Shown piece by piece: positions 43,968-53,123 of a DNA stretch of 64,000 nucleotides. The position numbers and the translations under genes are program-made. The notes below the pieces were generated by a model. The model was not told the origin of the DNA. It did not search any database and saw nothing but the letters and a program-made list of their open reading frames with translations. This DNA is from a bacterium C-53 (GTDB lineage Bacteria > Bacillota > Clostridia > Lachnospirales > Lachnospiraceae), in the NCBI GenBank assembly GCA_003612525.1, contig RAZD01000004.1, positions 62,001-126,000 of the forward strand, in the 5' to 3' direction. Numbering within the stretch: the stretch's first letter is position 1; each line of letters starts with the position of its first letter.

Positions 43968-46286
43968 TTATTCCGCACTCCGTTCCTTACGTTTTTTCTT
44001 CTCTTTGTATAAAAGGTCGCCTGCTTCCTCAAGCATGGCCTTTATCTCCATATCCTCACGGCAGGCAAACTCACCAATTCCCATAGACAGTTGTATTCTG
44101 TATGGTTTTGTGCATTCTTTATTCGTACTCTCCGTAACCTCCTCAAGAACTTTTCGATACCGCTTCTCGTCTCCTTTTTTATTCTGCGGCAAAATAACCG
44201 CAAACTCATCTCCGCCCATACGCCCTACGATGCCGTCCGTTCCGAATGTTTCCTCCAGTATTCCCGCTGCTGCCCGTATCGCAGCGTCCCCTTCTTCATG
44301 TCCGTAGACACCGTTTATATCCTTCAGATTATCCATATCCGCACATCCGACAATGACTGCTGCCTGGCCACACGCTTTTGCACAATCTATAAGTTTCTGC
44401 GCCGTACACATAAATCCGTACCGGTTCAACAATCCTGTCAACTCATCTGACATTGACATCATTTCAGACTCCATATGATTCGCTTTCAGCTGTTCCTGAC
44501 TCTCCTCCAGTTCCCTGTACATCCTCCGCTGACACTGATACAAATGAATCAAATACACTGCCGCGCTGAGCTGATATGTAAGAAATTCCGCATAATGCAG
44601 ATTTTCATACTCCAGATCACACAGATAAAATCCCAGCTGCTGCGACTTCGAGTAAATATCAATCACAAGGTACGTAAACCGCTTTTCACGGTCAAAATAC
44701 GGATTCCTTACATAATCGCATGTCCGCATCTTCTGTTCCACTCTCGGAAGTTTCACAAGTTCCCCATCCTTCTGGAAAACCTTAAGCAGAACAGATTCCG
44801 GTGCATGCCAAGACTCCATACGATTGCACTCCTGAGGTTCTTCCCATATGTACAGGTATCCGTTTTTCATTCCAAGCGGTTTCATCCTGTCAAGCACATC
44901 CCGATAACTGTCCTCCGATTCGCCGCCAAACATAAGAATATCTCTTGTAATAAGATTTGTGGCATGATACATCTTCGCATATTTCCTCCTGGCCCTGAAC
45001 TGACCGGCCGACATGCCATCCATAATACACTGTCTGAATTTTTCCAGAAGATTATGAAATTCCAGACGCTCCGTCATTGTCTTGTTCTGTACGCAGAAAA
45101 TCTGATACAGAACATCAAACAGCCGGAACAACCCCGCCGGTTCCACATACCCCATCATACCTCTTGAAGCCATGTTCCGGAACTGAATATAAATATCTTC
45201 CGCCGAACTTCGCTTCATCAATCCGTCAAAATACCGGTCAAAAAGCTTCTGAAAAAACGTACATAACAACTTTTTCTGGTATTCCGCCTGATAATCCCAG
45301 ACCGGTTCATGAAAAATAAAGTCCGTGACGCTGCTGCTGACCGACTTTAAATCTGCATTACGCGACACAAGATCATGCAGAAAAGCGAGACCGCCATGAA
45401 GATCGTACGGCTGATATCCTACTGACTCCCGGGGTTCAAATTTTGTTTTAAGAACTACCTGCATTTTTCTTTTTTCACGAAGCATCCTGCATGCAGTCTT
45501 AATAGACTCATATCCAAGCCGGGAGGCATCCACTCCGATCGATGCAAGAGGCGGTGTCATTCTGCAGCAGTCGTCCATGCCATCAAAACCAATTACATAA
45601 ATATCTCTTCCTATTGTGCGGCCAACACCGCGTACCGCCTCATAGACACCTTCCGCGGCAGCCTCATCGCTACAGATGACAGCTTCAATATCCGGACGAT
45701 GTCTTAACATCTGCTGCACAGGCTCTGTGCAGCCATCTGTAAGAGCCCCGTAAGCAATCAGTTCGTCTTCCACCGGCAGACTATTTTCCATAAGAGAATC
45801 CTTATATGCATTCAAACGCTCATAAATATCATCACTCCCTGCGCCACTGACCGCCATCGCAATATGACTGCATCTCTTCTCCCTGCACAGGAACCTGACC
45901 GCATCCCGGATTCCTGTTCTGTTATCGTACTTTATATAAGAACAGGAATCTTCATCTGACGCAACGGCCAGAACCGGAACCTCTCTGAAACGCTTCAGAA
46001 ATTCACTCCTTATTTTCCCATTGTCCACCCTGCATAACATGCTTCCCATATTCACCACGGCAAGGTCGATTCCTTCTTCGTAACAATAAGAATAGAACGT
46101 ATTATGCTGATATTCACAGATCTGCTCGGAATCCTCCTGACAATGACGTCGCAGATACTTCCCCGGAAATACCAAAAGGCTGACATCCTCTTCTTTCGCT
46201 GCCGAAAAAGCCCCTCTGCACAAAGAATTACAGAACGCATCCTCAACATTCGCAATATACAGCCCGATTGTAGCTCTTGTACCCAT
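43968..46286 (-). CDS. LacI-type ligand-binding domain fused to a GGDEF diguanylate cyclase
   Basis: A 772-aa protein. Residues ~5-290 form a periplasmic-binding-protein-like type I fold as in LacI regulators (IGLYIANVEDAFCNSLCRGAF; VIGFDGMDDCCRMTPPLASIGVD) but no helix-turn-helix precedes it and there is no signal peptide. A central helical and GAF-like region (~300-590) leads to a GGDEF domain with RMGGDEFAVILP near residue 700. Diguanylate cyclases make c-di-GMP. A cytoplasmic sugar- or nucleoside-sensing cyclase is inferred. Start MGTRATIGLY at 46286. Sits between an M18 peptidase gene and a chemoreceptor gene in one run. Confidence 0.87.
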   Translation of the reverse strand: MGTRATIGLYIANVEDAFCNSLCRGAFSAAKEEDVSLLVFPGKYLRRHCQEDSEQICEYQHNTFYSYCYEEGIDLAVVNMGSMLCRVDNGKIRSEFLKRFREVPVLAVASDEDSCSYIKYDNRTGIRDAVRFLCREKRCSHIAMAVSGAGSDDIYERLNAYKDSLMENSLPVEDELIAYGALTDGCTEPVQQMLRHRPDIEAVICSDEAAAEGVYEAVRGVGRTIGRDIYVIGFDGMDDCCRMTPPLASIGVDASRLGYESIKTACRMLREKRKMQVVLKTKFEPRESVGYQPYDLHGGLAFLHDLVSRNADLKSVSSSVTDFIFHEPVWDYQAEYQKKLLCTFFQKLFDRYFDGLMKRSSAEDIYIQFRNMASRGMMGYVEPAGLFRLFDVLYQIFCVQNKTMTERLEFHNLLEKFRQCIMDGMSAGQFRARRKYAKMYHATNLITRDILMFGGESEDSYRDVLDRMKPLGMKNGYLYIWEEPQECNRMESWHAPESVLLKVFQKDGELVKLPRVEQKMRTCDYVRNPYFDREKRFTYLVIDIYSKSQQLGFYLCDLEYENLHYAEFLTYQLSAAVYLIHLYQCQRRMYRELEESQEQLKANHMESEMMSMSDELTGLLNRYGFMCTAQKLIDCAKACGQAAVIVGCADMDNLKDINGVYGHEEGDAAIRAAAGILEETFGTDGIVGRMGGDEFAVILPQNKKGDEKRYRKVLEEVTESTNKECTKPYRIQLSMGIGEFACREDMEIKAMLEEAGDLLYKEKKKRKERSAE

Positions 46287-46320
46287 AAAAAAGCCTTTCT
46301 AAAATCTATATATGGTATGC

Positions 46321-47700
46321 CTATGCATCCTTCAAAAACGCCATATACCCTTTTTTCGTTTCATAAATATCCGCTTTACTTGTGGCCTCCCAGGGTGCAT
46401 GCATATTCAGAACCGCAACTCCGCAGTCTACTACTTCCATACCATACAGCGAAAGGATATAGGCAATCGTGCCTCCTCCTCCGATATCCACTTTCCCCAG
46501 TTCCGCAGTCTGATAAGCCACTTTATTCTTTTCCATGATGCGGCGGATTTCCCCCATATATTCCGCATTTGCATCATTCGAACCGGATTTCCCCCTGGAC
46601 CCGGTAAATTTGTTAAATACAATGCCTTTTCCACAATATGCCGCATTCTTTTTATCAAATGCCGACACATACGCCGGGTCAAATGCTGCCGAAACATCAG
46701 AAGAAAGCATTTTGGAAGAAGCAAGGCATCTGCGCAGCGCAAGCTCCGAATACACTCCCATGCAATTCATAATTTCCGCAAGCATGTTTTCAAAGAAACG
46801 AGAACGCATTCCTGTCGCACCGACGCTCCCTATCTCTTCCTTATCTACCAGAAGGCAACAGGCAGTCTTCTTCAGTTCCGAAACATCAAGCATGGCATCA
46901 AGAGACGTGAACGCACAGACTCTGTCATCCTGCCCGTATGCAAGAATCATGCTTGAGTCAATTCCCAGATCCCTTGCTTTGCCGGCCGGAACCACCTCAA
47001 GCTCCGCAGACATAAAGTCTTCTTCCTTTAAACCATATTTCTCCTGAAGCAGTCTGAGTATGCCGTGCTTTACCGCGTCCTTTTCCTGGCCCTTTAACGG
47101 CCTGCTGCCAAACAGAATGTCAAGCGCTTCGCCCTCTATGACCTTTGACGCCTTCTTCTCCATCTGTTCGCCTGCCAGATGGACCAAAAGGTCCGTAACA
47201 CAGAAAACAGGATCCTCCTCCTGTTCCCCGATTGTAACTTTTACGGACTCTCCGTCTGTCTTTACCACTACGCCGTGAATCGCAAGCGGAAGAGCCACCC
47301 ACTGGTATTTCTTGATTCCGCCGTAATAATGCGTGTCCAGAAATGCCAGCCCGCCGTCTTCGTAAAGAGGATTCTGCTTTATATCAAGCCTCGGAGAATC
47401 TATATGCGCCCCTAAAATACGGATTCCTTCCTCGAGCGGCTCCTCTCCAATCTGAAACAGTGCAATTGACTTTTTCATCCAGACCGCATATACCTTATCA
47501 CCTGTTTTTAATGTCTTGTTCTCCTTTATAATTTCAGAAAGATTTCGATAACCGGCCGCCTCCGCCGCACGCACGCTGATATCAACACACTCTCTCTCCG
47601 TCTTTCCCTCATCGAGAAAAGCACGGTAGCGGCCGCACAGCTCCTCCAACTGCATTACCTCTTCATCCGAATATACATCCCATGCATTCTGTCGTTCCAT
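46321..47700 (-). CDS. M18-family metallo-aminopeptidase
   Basis: A 459-aa cytoplasmic aminopeptidase of family M18 (aspartyl aminopeptidase type; bacterial ApeB/Lap4 relatives). Metal and catalytic motifs seen: GAHIDSPRLD, CLLVDKEEIGSVGATGM, AYVSAFDKKNAAYCGKG and VLNMHAPWEATSKADIYE, which supply the His, Asp and Glu ligands of the dinuclear zinc centre. Length is normal. It lies 34 bp ahead of the GGDEF gene and 21 bp after the LytM-like gene on the same strand. Confidence 0.93.
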   Translation of the reverse strand: MERQNAWDVYSDEEVMQLEELCGRYRAFLDEGKTERECVDISVRAAEAAGYRNLSEIIKENKTLKTGDKVYAVWMKKSIALFQIGEEPLEEGIRILGAHIDSPRLDIKQNPLYEDGGLAFLDTHYYGGIKKYQWVALPLAIHGVVVKTDGESVKVTIGEQEEDPVFCVTDLLVHLAGEQMEKKASKVIEGEALDILFGSRPLKGQEKDAVKHGILRLLQEKYGLKEEDFMSAELEVVPAGKARDLGIDSSMILAYGQDDRVCAFTSLDAMLDVSELKKTACCLLVDKEEIGSVGATGMRSRFFENMLAEIMNCMGVYSELALRRCLASSKMLSSDVSAAFDPAYVSAFDKKNAAYCGKGIVFNKFTGSRGKSGSNDANAEYMGEIRRIMEKNKVAYQTAELGKVDIGGGGTIAYILSLYGMEVVDCGVAVLNMHAPWEATSKADIYETKKGYMAFLKDA

Positions 47701-47721
47701 TTTTGTAAAAGCTCCTTTCAG

Positions 47722-48435
47722 CTACCCGTTTATTTCCAGTATCGTCATCGGATTGATCAGTCCTCCGTCATATGTGATCTGATAGGTGAGTAATTCCATC
47801 TCTTCCTTCATTACATAAAGGGTCATCCCTCTGATCACCCTGTCTCCCTTATTCACAACAGGTTCCGATTTGTCTTTATAAATGGATATATACCCATTTC
47901 CATGATCAACATGAACCACATATCCATATTCCGCATCCTCCCCGACATAGCTTACCGTTCCGTCCGCCGACGCCACAACTCTTGAGCCGTATCCGGCCTG
48001 AAACGTAATAAACTGATTTTCATTCGTGAACTCCGAAGGGACGGATACGGTTCCATCCATCGGAAGTCCGGACGGAATAAACTGCAAAGTCGTTTCCTTT
48101 TCCTGACTTTCTTTTGCAAAATTTCCGGTATCAATCTGCACCTTCGCATCCCGAAGTTCCTTTACAAGAAGTTCCATATCGGCCTGAAGAACAATATTCT
48201 CATTTGAAACCGCTTCTGCCTGTCCTTTATACAGGTCCACTTCCCTCTGCATCTGTTCCACCTGAGAAGCCGTATACGCCACATAAGAACCTCCCATGAA
48301 AACAAGGACAAACATACAAACCAAAATAAGAATAGGAATATCCGCAGACATATGAAACTGCCTGACCTGCTGAGCATTGTCCGATACCAGGAGTACCGTA
48401 TACCTTCCACGTTCTTTTTTTCCGTCATCTGTCAT
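47722..48435 (-). CDS. Degenerate LytM/M23-domain membrane protein
   Basis: A 237-aa type II membrane protein: short cytoplasmic N-terminus, transmembrane helix (ILILVCMFVLVFMGGSYVAYTA), coiled coil (~70-105) and an M23/LytM-like beta domain (residues ~150-237; GSRVVASADGTVSYVGEDAEYGYVVHVDHG). The first HxxxD and the final HxH zinc motifs are replaced (YGSRVVA and ISIYKDKSE), so peptidase activity is unlikely; such degenerate LytM proteins, like SpoIIQ, usually act as scaffolds or regulators. The start ATG at 48433-48435 has GGAGGG ten bases before; 36 upstream in-frame codons lack a ribosome site. Confidence 0.8.
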   Translation of the reverse strand: MTDDGKKERGRYTVLLVSDNAQQVRQFHMSADIPILILVCMFVLVFMGGSYVAYTASQVEQMQREVDLYKGQAEAVSNENIVLQADMELLVKELRDAKVQIDTGNFAKESQEKETTLQFIPSGLPMDGTVSVPSEFTNENQFITFQAGYGSRVVASADGTVSYVGEDAEYGYVVHVDHGNGYISIYKDKSEPVVNKGDRVIRGMTLYVMKEEMELLTYQITYDGGLINPMTILEING

Positions 48436-48670
48436 ACAGTGTGTTCCCTCCGCTGTCTCCAATAAAATGCTATAATAAACAGGCAAATTCTCCTCATTAA
48501 CGCCCATTATATCATAATTATTATCACCAGGAAACATTTTCAACCGTTTTCGGAAATATTTTTCCGAAAAAAAGATTTCTATTGTTTACTTTTACCATTC
48601 AATATGCTATCATATCATTGTTGCAAAACGAAGCAACCGACACTTTTTATTTCGATTTGGAGGTATCATA

Positions 48671-48871
48671 ATGAACAAAGGTACGGTAAAATGGTTTAAC
48701 AACCAAAAGGGTTACGGCTTCATCTCCGATGAGCAGGGAAATGACGTATTCGTTCACTACTCAGGGCTCAATATGGATGGTTTCAAAACTCTCGAAGAGG
48801 GCGCAGAGGTAGAGTTCGAAGTTGTAAACGGTGAAAAAGGACCTCAGGCAACAAACGTAACCAAATTATAA
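48671..48871 (+). CDS. Cold-shock domain protein
   Basis: A 66-aa single OB-fold protein of the CspA/CspB family that binds single-stranded RNA and DNA. RNP1 KGYGFISD and RNP2 VFVHYS are both intact, as in functional Csp proteins. Ribosome site GGAGG is 7 bases before the ATG. It is a single-gene unit, divergent from the LytM-like gene across a 235-bp interval, with a terminator about 110 bp downstream. Confidence 0.96.
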   Translation: MNKGTVKWFNNQKGYGFISDEQGNDVFVHYSGLNMDGFKTLEEGAEVEFEVVNGEKGPQATNVTKL

Positions 48872-48982
48872 TTCCAGATTTTTTCGATGTACCTTTCCTA
48901 TAATAAACAGACTCTATAATACAATGTTTTTTATTGAGAATAAGCTTTATTGGTGTATCCAGAATGAGGAATTGGAATTACA

Positions 48983-49017
48983 AGAGACTGCATGATTGAT
49001 ATCGGCAGTCTCTTTTT
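48983..49017 (+). terminator. Terminator of the cold-shock gene
   Basis: AGAGACTGC (48983-48991) pairs with GCAGTCTCT (49005-49013), followed by TTTTTCC. The stem also faces the end of the convergent ATPase gene. Confidence 0.85.
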
Positions 49018-49023
49018 CCATTC

Positions 49024-51270
49024 TTATATATCGCTTAATCTTCTGCTTTCATGACAGCTGAAATAAATCACCTGTCTCCCCTTTGCAAGTTCTTTTAATA
49101 ACTTTGCCGCCTTGCGCATATGCAATGCATCAAGACCGGTAAAAGGATCATCCATAATCAGAAACGGTTTTTCATCCTCAAACATCTGCTCCATAAGCGC
49201 AAGCCGGAAGCAGAGCTGGCAGATACTCCTCTGTCCTGCGCTTAAATGCTTCTCCGTCCGGTTCTCACCGCCACGCTCATAGAAAATCCTAAAATCCTTA
49301 TCCATCGTAATTTTTTCTCCGAGTGTTTTTTCAAGGACATCCGCATATTTTAAAAACTGCTCTTTTACAGGCCGTACATATCTGTCCCGCAGATTTTGCT
49401 CCGAAAGCTTCAGAAGTTCGATGGATGCCGTATATATTTCATATTTTTCAAGATAATTTTCAAGCGTCTCTTCGGCAGACACAAGCTGCTTCTGCTTTTC
49501 TTCAAAACTCTCAAGCTCTCTTTCCAGATCAGCCGTTTCCCTGTCAAGCGCTGCCAGTGCGCTCCGCTTTTCTTCAAGCTCCTCCGGTCGGAAATCCATA
49601 TCAGAAACACTCTTTTCCGGACGTTTCGGAAGATTATTCTTCTCCCTGTAATCGAAAGCTGCCTTCTCAAGATAAGCCACGTTCTTAAGGATATGATTAT
49701 ACTGCGCACTGTCCGAACGCAACTGCGCAAGGAATGCACTTTTGTCTGCTCCAGCCCCCAGCCCGTATGCCCGAAAAAACTGTTCCGTGGCTTTCATCAC
49801 TTTTCCTAACCTTCGCTCATCCTCAAGAAGCAGCCGCTCCTGCTCTTTCCGTTCTCTGCAAAAGGCCTCATACTCTTCATAGTCTTTCACAAAAGCGGCA
49901 TAATCATACAGAATTCCCATCTGACTGCAATATTCATAAGCAGCCAGGCGCTCACGAATCTCTGACCGGAGATCCTCCGCTTCCTTTTGAAGCCGCAATT
50001 CCTCTTTCCTCATACCCAGAGACGACGCCAGGCGTATCCTCAGATACAGAAATATCCCGATTGCAAATATGAAAATCCCGATTCCAACCAAAATGCCGCC
50101 GCTAAGAGCGTCCAAAAACAGACATCCGCCCACAGCCAGAAAAAGGCCAATCACCAGAAAAAGCTTTACCAGAAACGCTCCGGAAGCATTCCGTTCTGAT
50201 GCGTTCCGGGCTATACGGGCCGCCTGTGCCTCCTGCTCTTCTGTTTTCCTCTGATATTGTCTCACACATTCAGCCAGTCTTTCTCTCTCCTGCCCGGACG
50301 AACCATGATTCCTGAATTTATGAATCAGCTCCTGCTGACGCATGGACGGTTCCTTTTCACGGAGCTCCCTTATCCGCATTTCCAATACCCTTGCATCCGC
50401 AATCTGATTCTCAATCTCTGACAATTCCTCTTCCGTGTGCCTGAATCCGCCGGGATACTTCCGTGCAATCTGATTCATGCGCTCTGTTTCACGTGCCTGC
50501 GTATCCCTGTATGTATCATAAGTCTCCCATTTCTGAAGGAGAATTTTCCTCTCTCCCTCATCTTTTTCAAGCTTCGAAAGTCTTTTAACCTCACCGTAAA
50601 GCGCCTCTCTCTGCCCGTAAAGCGCACCAAGCGCTTCCGATATTCCATTCAAACGGTTTATTTCTGACCGAAGACGGTTTATAGTTTCCCTCTGGCGGGT
50701 AATAAGGTCATTTTTTCCTCTTGCTGCCTTAAGCTCTTTCCTCGCCTTATCCAAAACGCTTACGGCCGTATCAAAATTATGATTCTCATCCGTATCATCC
50801 ACAAAACTGCCAAGCTTTGCACTGAGATCTCCGGTCGCGCTGATTTCGATCTCACCCGATGTGAGGAAAACCGTCCGCTCAAAAGACTCCGCGTCAAGCC
50901 CGAATATGCTCTTTCCCGGTTCCACACCGGACTCTTCCATAAGGTTCCCATTGCAGTACACCTTTAAGCTGTCTTTTGCTCCGGATGACGAATCAAAAAA
51001 ACGCTCAATCCTGTATTCGCATTCACCGCTTATAAAGATAAGATTTCCACCAAACTTGCCCCCGTGAAATGGATAGAAATGACGCCTGTCATTAAATTTG
51101 GAACCTTTTCTGGAAATCGGCAGTCCGTAAAACATCGCTTTTATAAATGACGCGAGCGTCGTTTTCCCATACCCGTTTTCTTCTAAAAATTCAGTAATCC
51201 CGGGATGAAAGTCAAAATCCGTATCGCTGATATTTCCGTAATTTTCTATGTGGCACGACAATACTCTCAC
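49024..51270 (-). CDS. YhaN-like SMC/Rad50-type ATPase with internal membrane segments
   Basis: A 748-aa ABC-type ATPase related to SbcC/Rad50. Walker A ENGYGKTT at ~31-38; two long coiled-coil arms (~180-330 and ~430-640); two adjacent hydrophobic helices in the middle (KLFLVIGLFLAVGGCLFL and ILVGIGIFIFAIGIFLYL), which typify Bacillus YhaN rather than SbcC; signature LSAGQRSICQLCF and Walker B FLIMDDPFTGLD near the C-terminus. Partner of the metallophosphoesterase encoded 17 bp upstream. Probable role in DNA end processing or repair near the membrane. Last gene of the dapA-headed string. Confidence 0.87.
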   Translation of the reverse strand: MRVLSCHIENYGNISDTDFDFHPGITEFLEENGYGKTTLASFIKAMFYGLPISRKGSKFNDRRHFYPFHGGKFGGNLIFISGECEYRIERFFDSSSGAKDSLKVYCNGNLMEESGVEPGKSIFGLDAESFERTVFLTSGEIEISATGDLSAKLGSFVDDTDENHNFDTAVSVLDKARKELKAARGKNDLITRQRETINRLRSEINRLNGISEALGALYGQREALYGEVKRLSKLEKDEGERKILLQKWETYDTYRDTQARETERMNQIARKYPGGFRHTEEELSEIENQIADARVLEMRIRELREKEPSMRQQELIHKFRNHGSSGQERERLAECVRQYQRKTEEQEAQAARIARNASERNASGAFLVKLFLVIGLFLAVGGCLFLDALSGGILVGIGIFIFAIGIFLYLRIRLASSLGMRKEELRLQKEAEDLRSEIRERLAAYEYCSQMGILYDYAAFVKDYEEYEAFCRERKEQERLLLEDERRLGKVMKATEQFFRAYGLGAGADKSAFLAQLRSDSAQYNHILKNVAYLEKAAFDYREKNNLPKRPEKSVSDMDFRPEELEEKRSALAALDRETADLERELESFEEKQKQLVSAEETLENYLEKYEIYTASIELLKLSEQNLRDRYVRPVKEQFLKYADVLEKTLGEKITMDKDFRIFYERGGENRTEKHLSAGQRSICQLCFRLALMEQMFEDEKPFLIMDDPFTGLDALHMRKAAKLLKELAKGRQVIYFSCHESRRLSDI

Positions 51271-51287
51271 CGCGCAAACCCTCCCTG

Positions 51288-52349
51288 TTATTCCACTTCG
51301 CCGTAAAGCAATGCCCTGAGTCCGGCACGGATGATCTTCTGTTTCTGTTCCTCCGTGTATTGTTCACTTTTTAAAACAGTCCGGAGAAATTCACCTTTCA
51401 AAGAAAGATCACCTGAAAGCTTTTCCATATCAACCTTCCGGTTTGTCCTGTCTTTTACCGAAACAAAATAAAAATCGCCGCCAAGCAGCTTTTCAACTTC
51501 CTTCGCAAGCGTATCATCATAAAAACTGACCTCTCCGGTCAGATTCACCCTGATTAAATTATCCGCACTGCATTTTATGGCAGATTTCACCTTCTGATAT
51601 GCCTGGTATGCGCTGTCAGCGCCGCCCACATCGACGGATACCTCCTCGATCATGCGCCGTGCATGCGGAATAAAAGCGCTTTTCACGGTGTCCGAGACCT
51701 CAAGCAGAACAAACCCTTTCTCCCCGCACTCATCAAATCCCCGTCCTTCCAGACAGCCGCTATATGCATACCGCCCTCTTTCATCAATCGCACCTTCCGC
51801 ATACGAATGCAGATGTCCGAGTGCAAGATAATCAATATTTTTTCCTGAAAGCTTCGCAAGACGAATCTTATCTTTTCCCTCCGCAGTATCCGTCTGACCG
51901 TGCATCATTACGATATTAACACGTTCTTTCATAAGATTCAGCTTCGAATACAGGGAGGACGCGTTGCCCTCCTCCATCTCAATGCCACAGATCTCAATGT
52001 TTCCGTAAAGGTAATGCGTCCATTCCCGGGTAAACATTTTAAGATTCGCAATATCCGATTCCGTGTAAGATTCCCTGCTGTCATGATTACCTCGAAGATA
52101 CAGGAAATCAATATCACTGTTGTTTTTTACAACCGTGTAAAAGAATTCCTTGTCCTTCTTAAGCGGTCTGTCGGAGTCAAAAACATCACCTGACAGGAGA
52201 ATCACTTTCACATCGTTTTCCTTCGCATATCGAACCATCCGGTGGAAGGAAAGCCTCACTTCCTCTTTCCTCTCATCTGACTTTTCCTTTGGAAGCCTGG
52301 CCTCCATTTTCGAACCCAGATGGATATCTGCACAATGTATTATCCGCAT
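51288..52349 (-). CDS. YhaO/SbcD-like metallophosphoesterase
   Basis: A 353-aa nuclease subunit of the Mre11/SbcD family. Metal-binding motifs are complete: CADIHLGS, LLSGDVFDSD, YLRGNHDS, VMMHGQTD and ALGHLHSYAEG. The C-terminal ~100 residues are the capping and partner-binding part. Pairs with the YhaN-like ATPase immediately downstream, as Mre11 with Rad50. Its start overlaps the end of the hisA-like gene by 10 bp. Confidence 0.9.
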   Translation of the reverse strand: MRIIHCADIHLGSKMEARLPKEKSDERKEEVRLSFHRMVRYAKENDVKVILLSGDVFDSDRPLKKDKEFFYTVVKNNSDIDFLYLRGNHDSRESYTESDIANLKMFTREWTHYLYGNIEICGIEMEEGNASSLYSKLNLMKERVNIVMMHGQTDTAEGKDKIRLAKLSGKNIDYLALGHLHSYAEGAIDERGRYAYSGCLEGRGFDECGEKGFVLLEVSDTVKSAFIPHARRMIEEVSVDVGGADSAYQAYQKVKSAIKCSADNLIRVNLTGEVSFYDDTLAKEVEKLLGGDFYFVSVKDRTNRKVDMEKLSGDLSLKGEFLRTVLKSEQYTEEQKQKIIRAGLRALLYGEVE

Positions 52350-53113
52350 AACTTCAGCACCTCATCAAACAAAAGACTGCCGCCGAACAGACTCAGTGCA
52401 CTTCCGACCGTCGCATGTATCCTGTTTTCACCAAGTTCTTTCAGACATCTTAAATCGTCAAGGCTTCCGATTCCGCCCGCGTAAGTCACCGGACATTCGT
52501 CCTGAGAGAGAAGAATCGGTATCAGTTCTTTCTCAATCCCCGAAGATTTCCCCTCCACATCCACCGCATGAACCAGGAATTCATCACAACAGGAAGCAAG
52601 TGTCCGCATCAATTCCCGCGTCACCACTTCCTGTGTAAACTTCTGCCAGCGATCTGTCACTACAACATAGTTTCCATCCTTTTTCCGGCAGCTTAAATCA
52701 AGCACCAGACGCTCTTTCCCCACCGCACGTTTCATCTCCTCAAGACGCTCATAATGAATCCGACCGTCGCAAAAAACATACGATGTCACAATGACATGAG
52801 ACGCGCCCGCATCTAAAAAATCAGATGCGTTCAGCGGGTCTATCCCGCCTCCTGCCTGCAATCCGCCCGCAAAACGAGAAAGCGCCAGAAGCGCCTGCTG
52901 CTTCGTCGCAGCGTAATATTCGGAATCCTTTGCGTTTAAAAGTATTACATGGCCTCCGTAAACGCCTTTTTCCCTGTAGAAATCCGCAAAAAAACCCGCA
53001 TCCTGTTCCGCCACGAAATTTTCTGACGCCCGATTTCCCAGATCATCGAGGCTGCCGCCTACAATCTGCTTCACCTTCCCATTGTGTATATCAATGCATG
53101 GCCGAAACTCCAT
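52340..53113 (-). CDS. hisA: HisA isomerase of the eukaryotic (HIS6-like) type
   Basis: A 257-aa (beta/alpha)8 enzyme, 1-(5-phosphoribosyl)-5-[(5-phosphoribosylamino)methylideneamino]imidazole-4-carboxamide isomerase of histidine synthesis. FRPCIDIHNGKVKQIVGGSL, GGLQAGGGIDPLNASDFL and VTYAGGIGSLDDL are visible; the extended N-terminal loop and DRWQKFTQEVV resemble yeast HIS6 rather than the usual bacterial HisA. No other his genes lie nearby. It is between fbp (10-bp gap) and the phosphoesterase gene (10-bp overlap), clearly in an operon. Confidence 0.85.
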   Translation of the reverse strand: MEFRPCIDIHNGKVKQIVGGSLDDLGNRASENFVAEQDAGFFADFYREKGVYGGHVILLNAKDSEYYAATKQQALLALSRFAGGLQAGGGIDPLNASDFLDAGASHVIVTSYVFCDGRIHYERLEEMKRAVGKERLVLDLSCRKKDGNYVVVTDRWQKFTQEVVTRELMRTLASCCDEFLVHAVDVEGKSSGIEKELIPILLSQDECPVTYAGGIGSLDDLRCLKELGENRIHATVGSALSLFGGSLLFDEVLKLCG

Positions 53114-53123
53114 ATCTTTTTTC

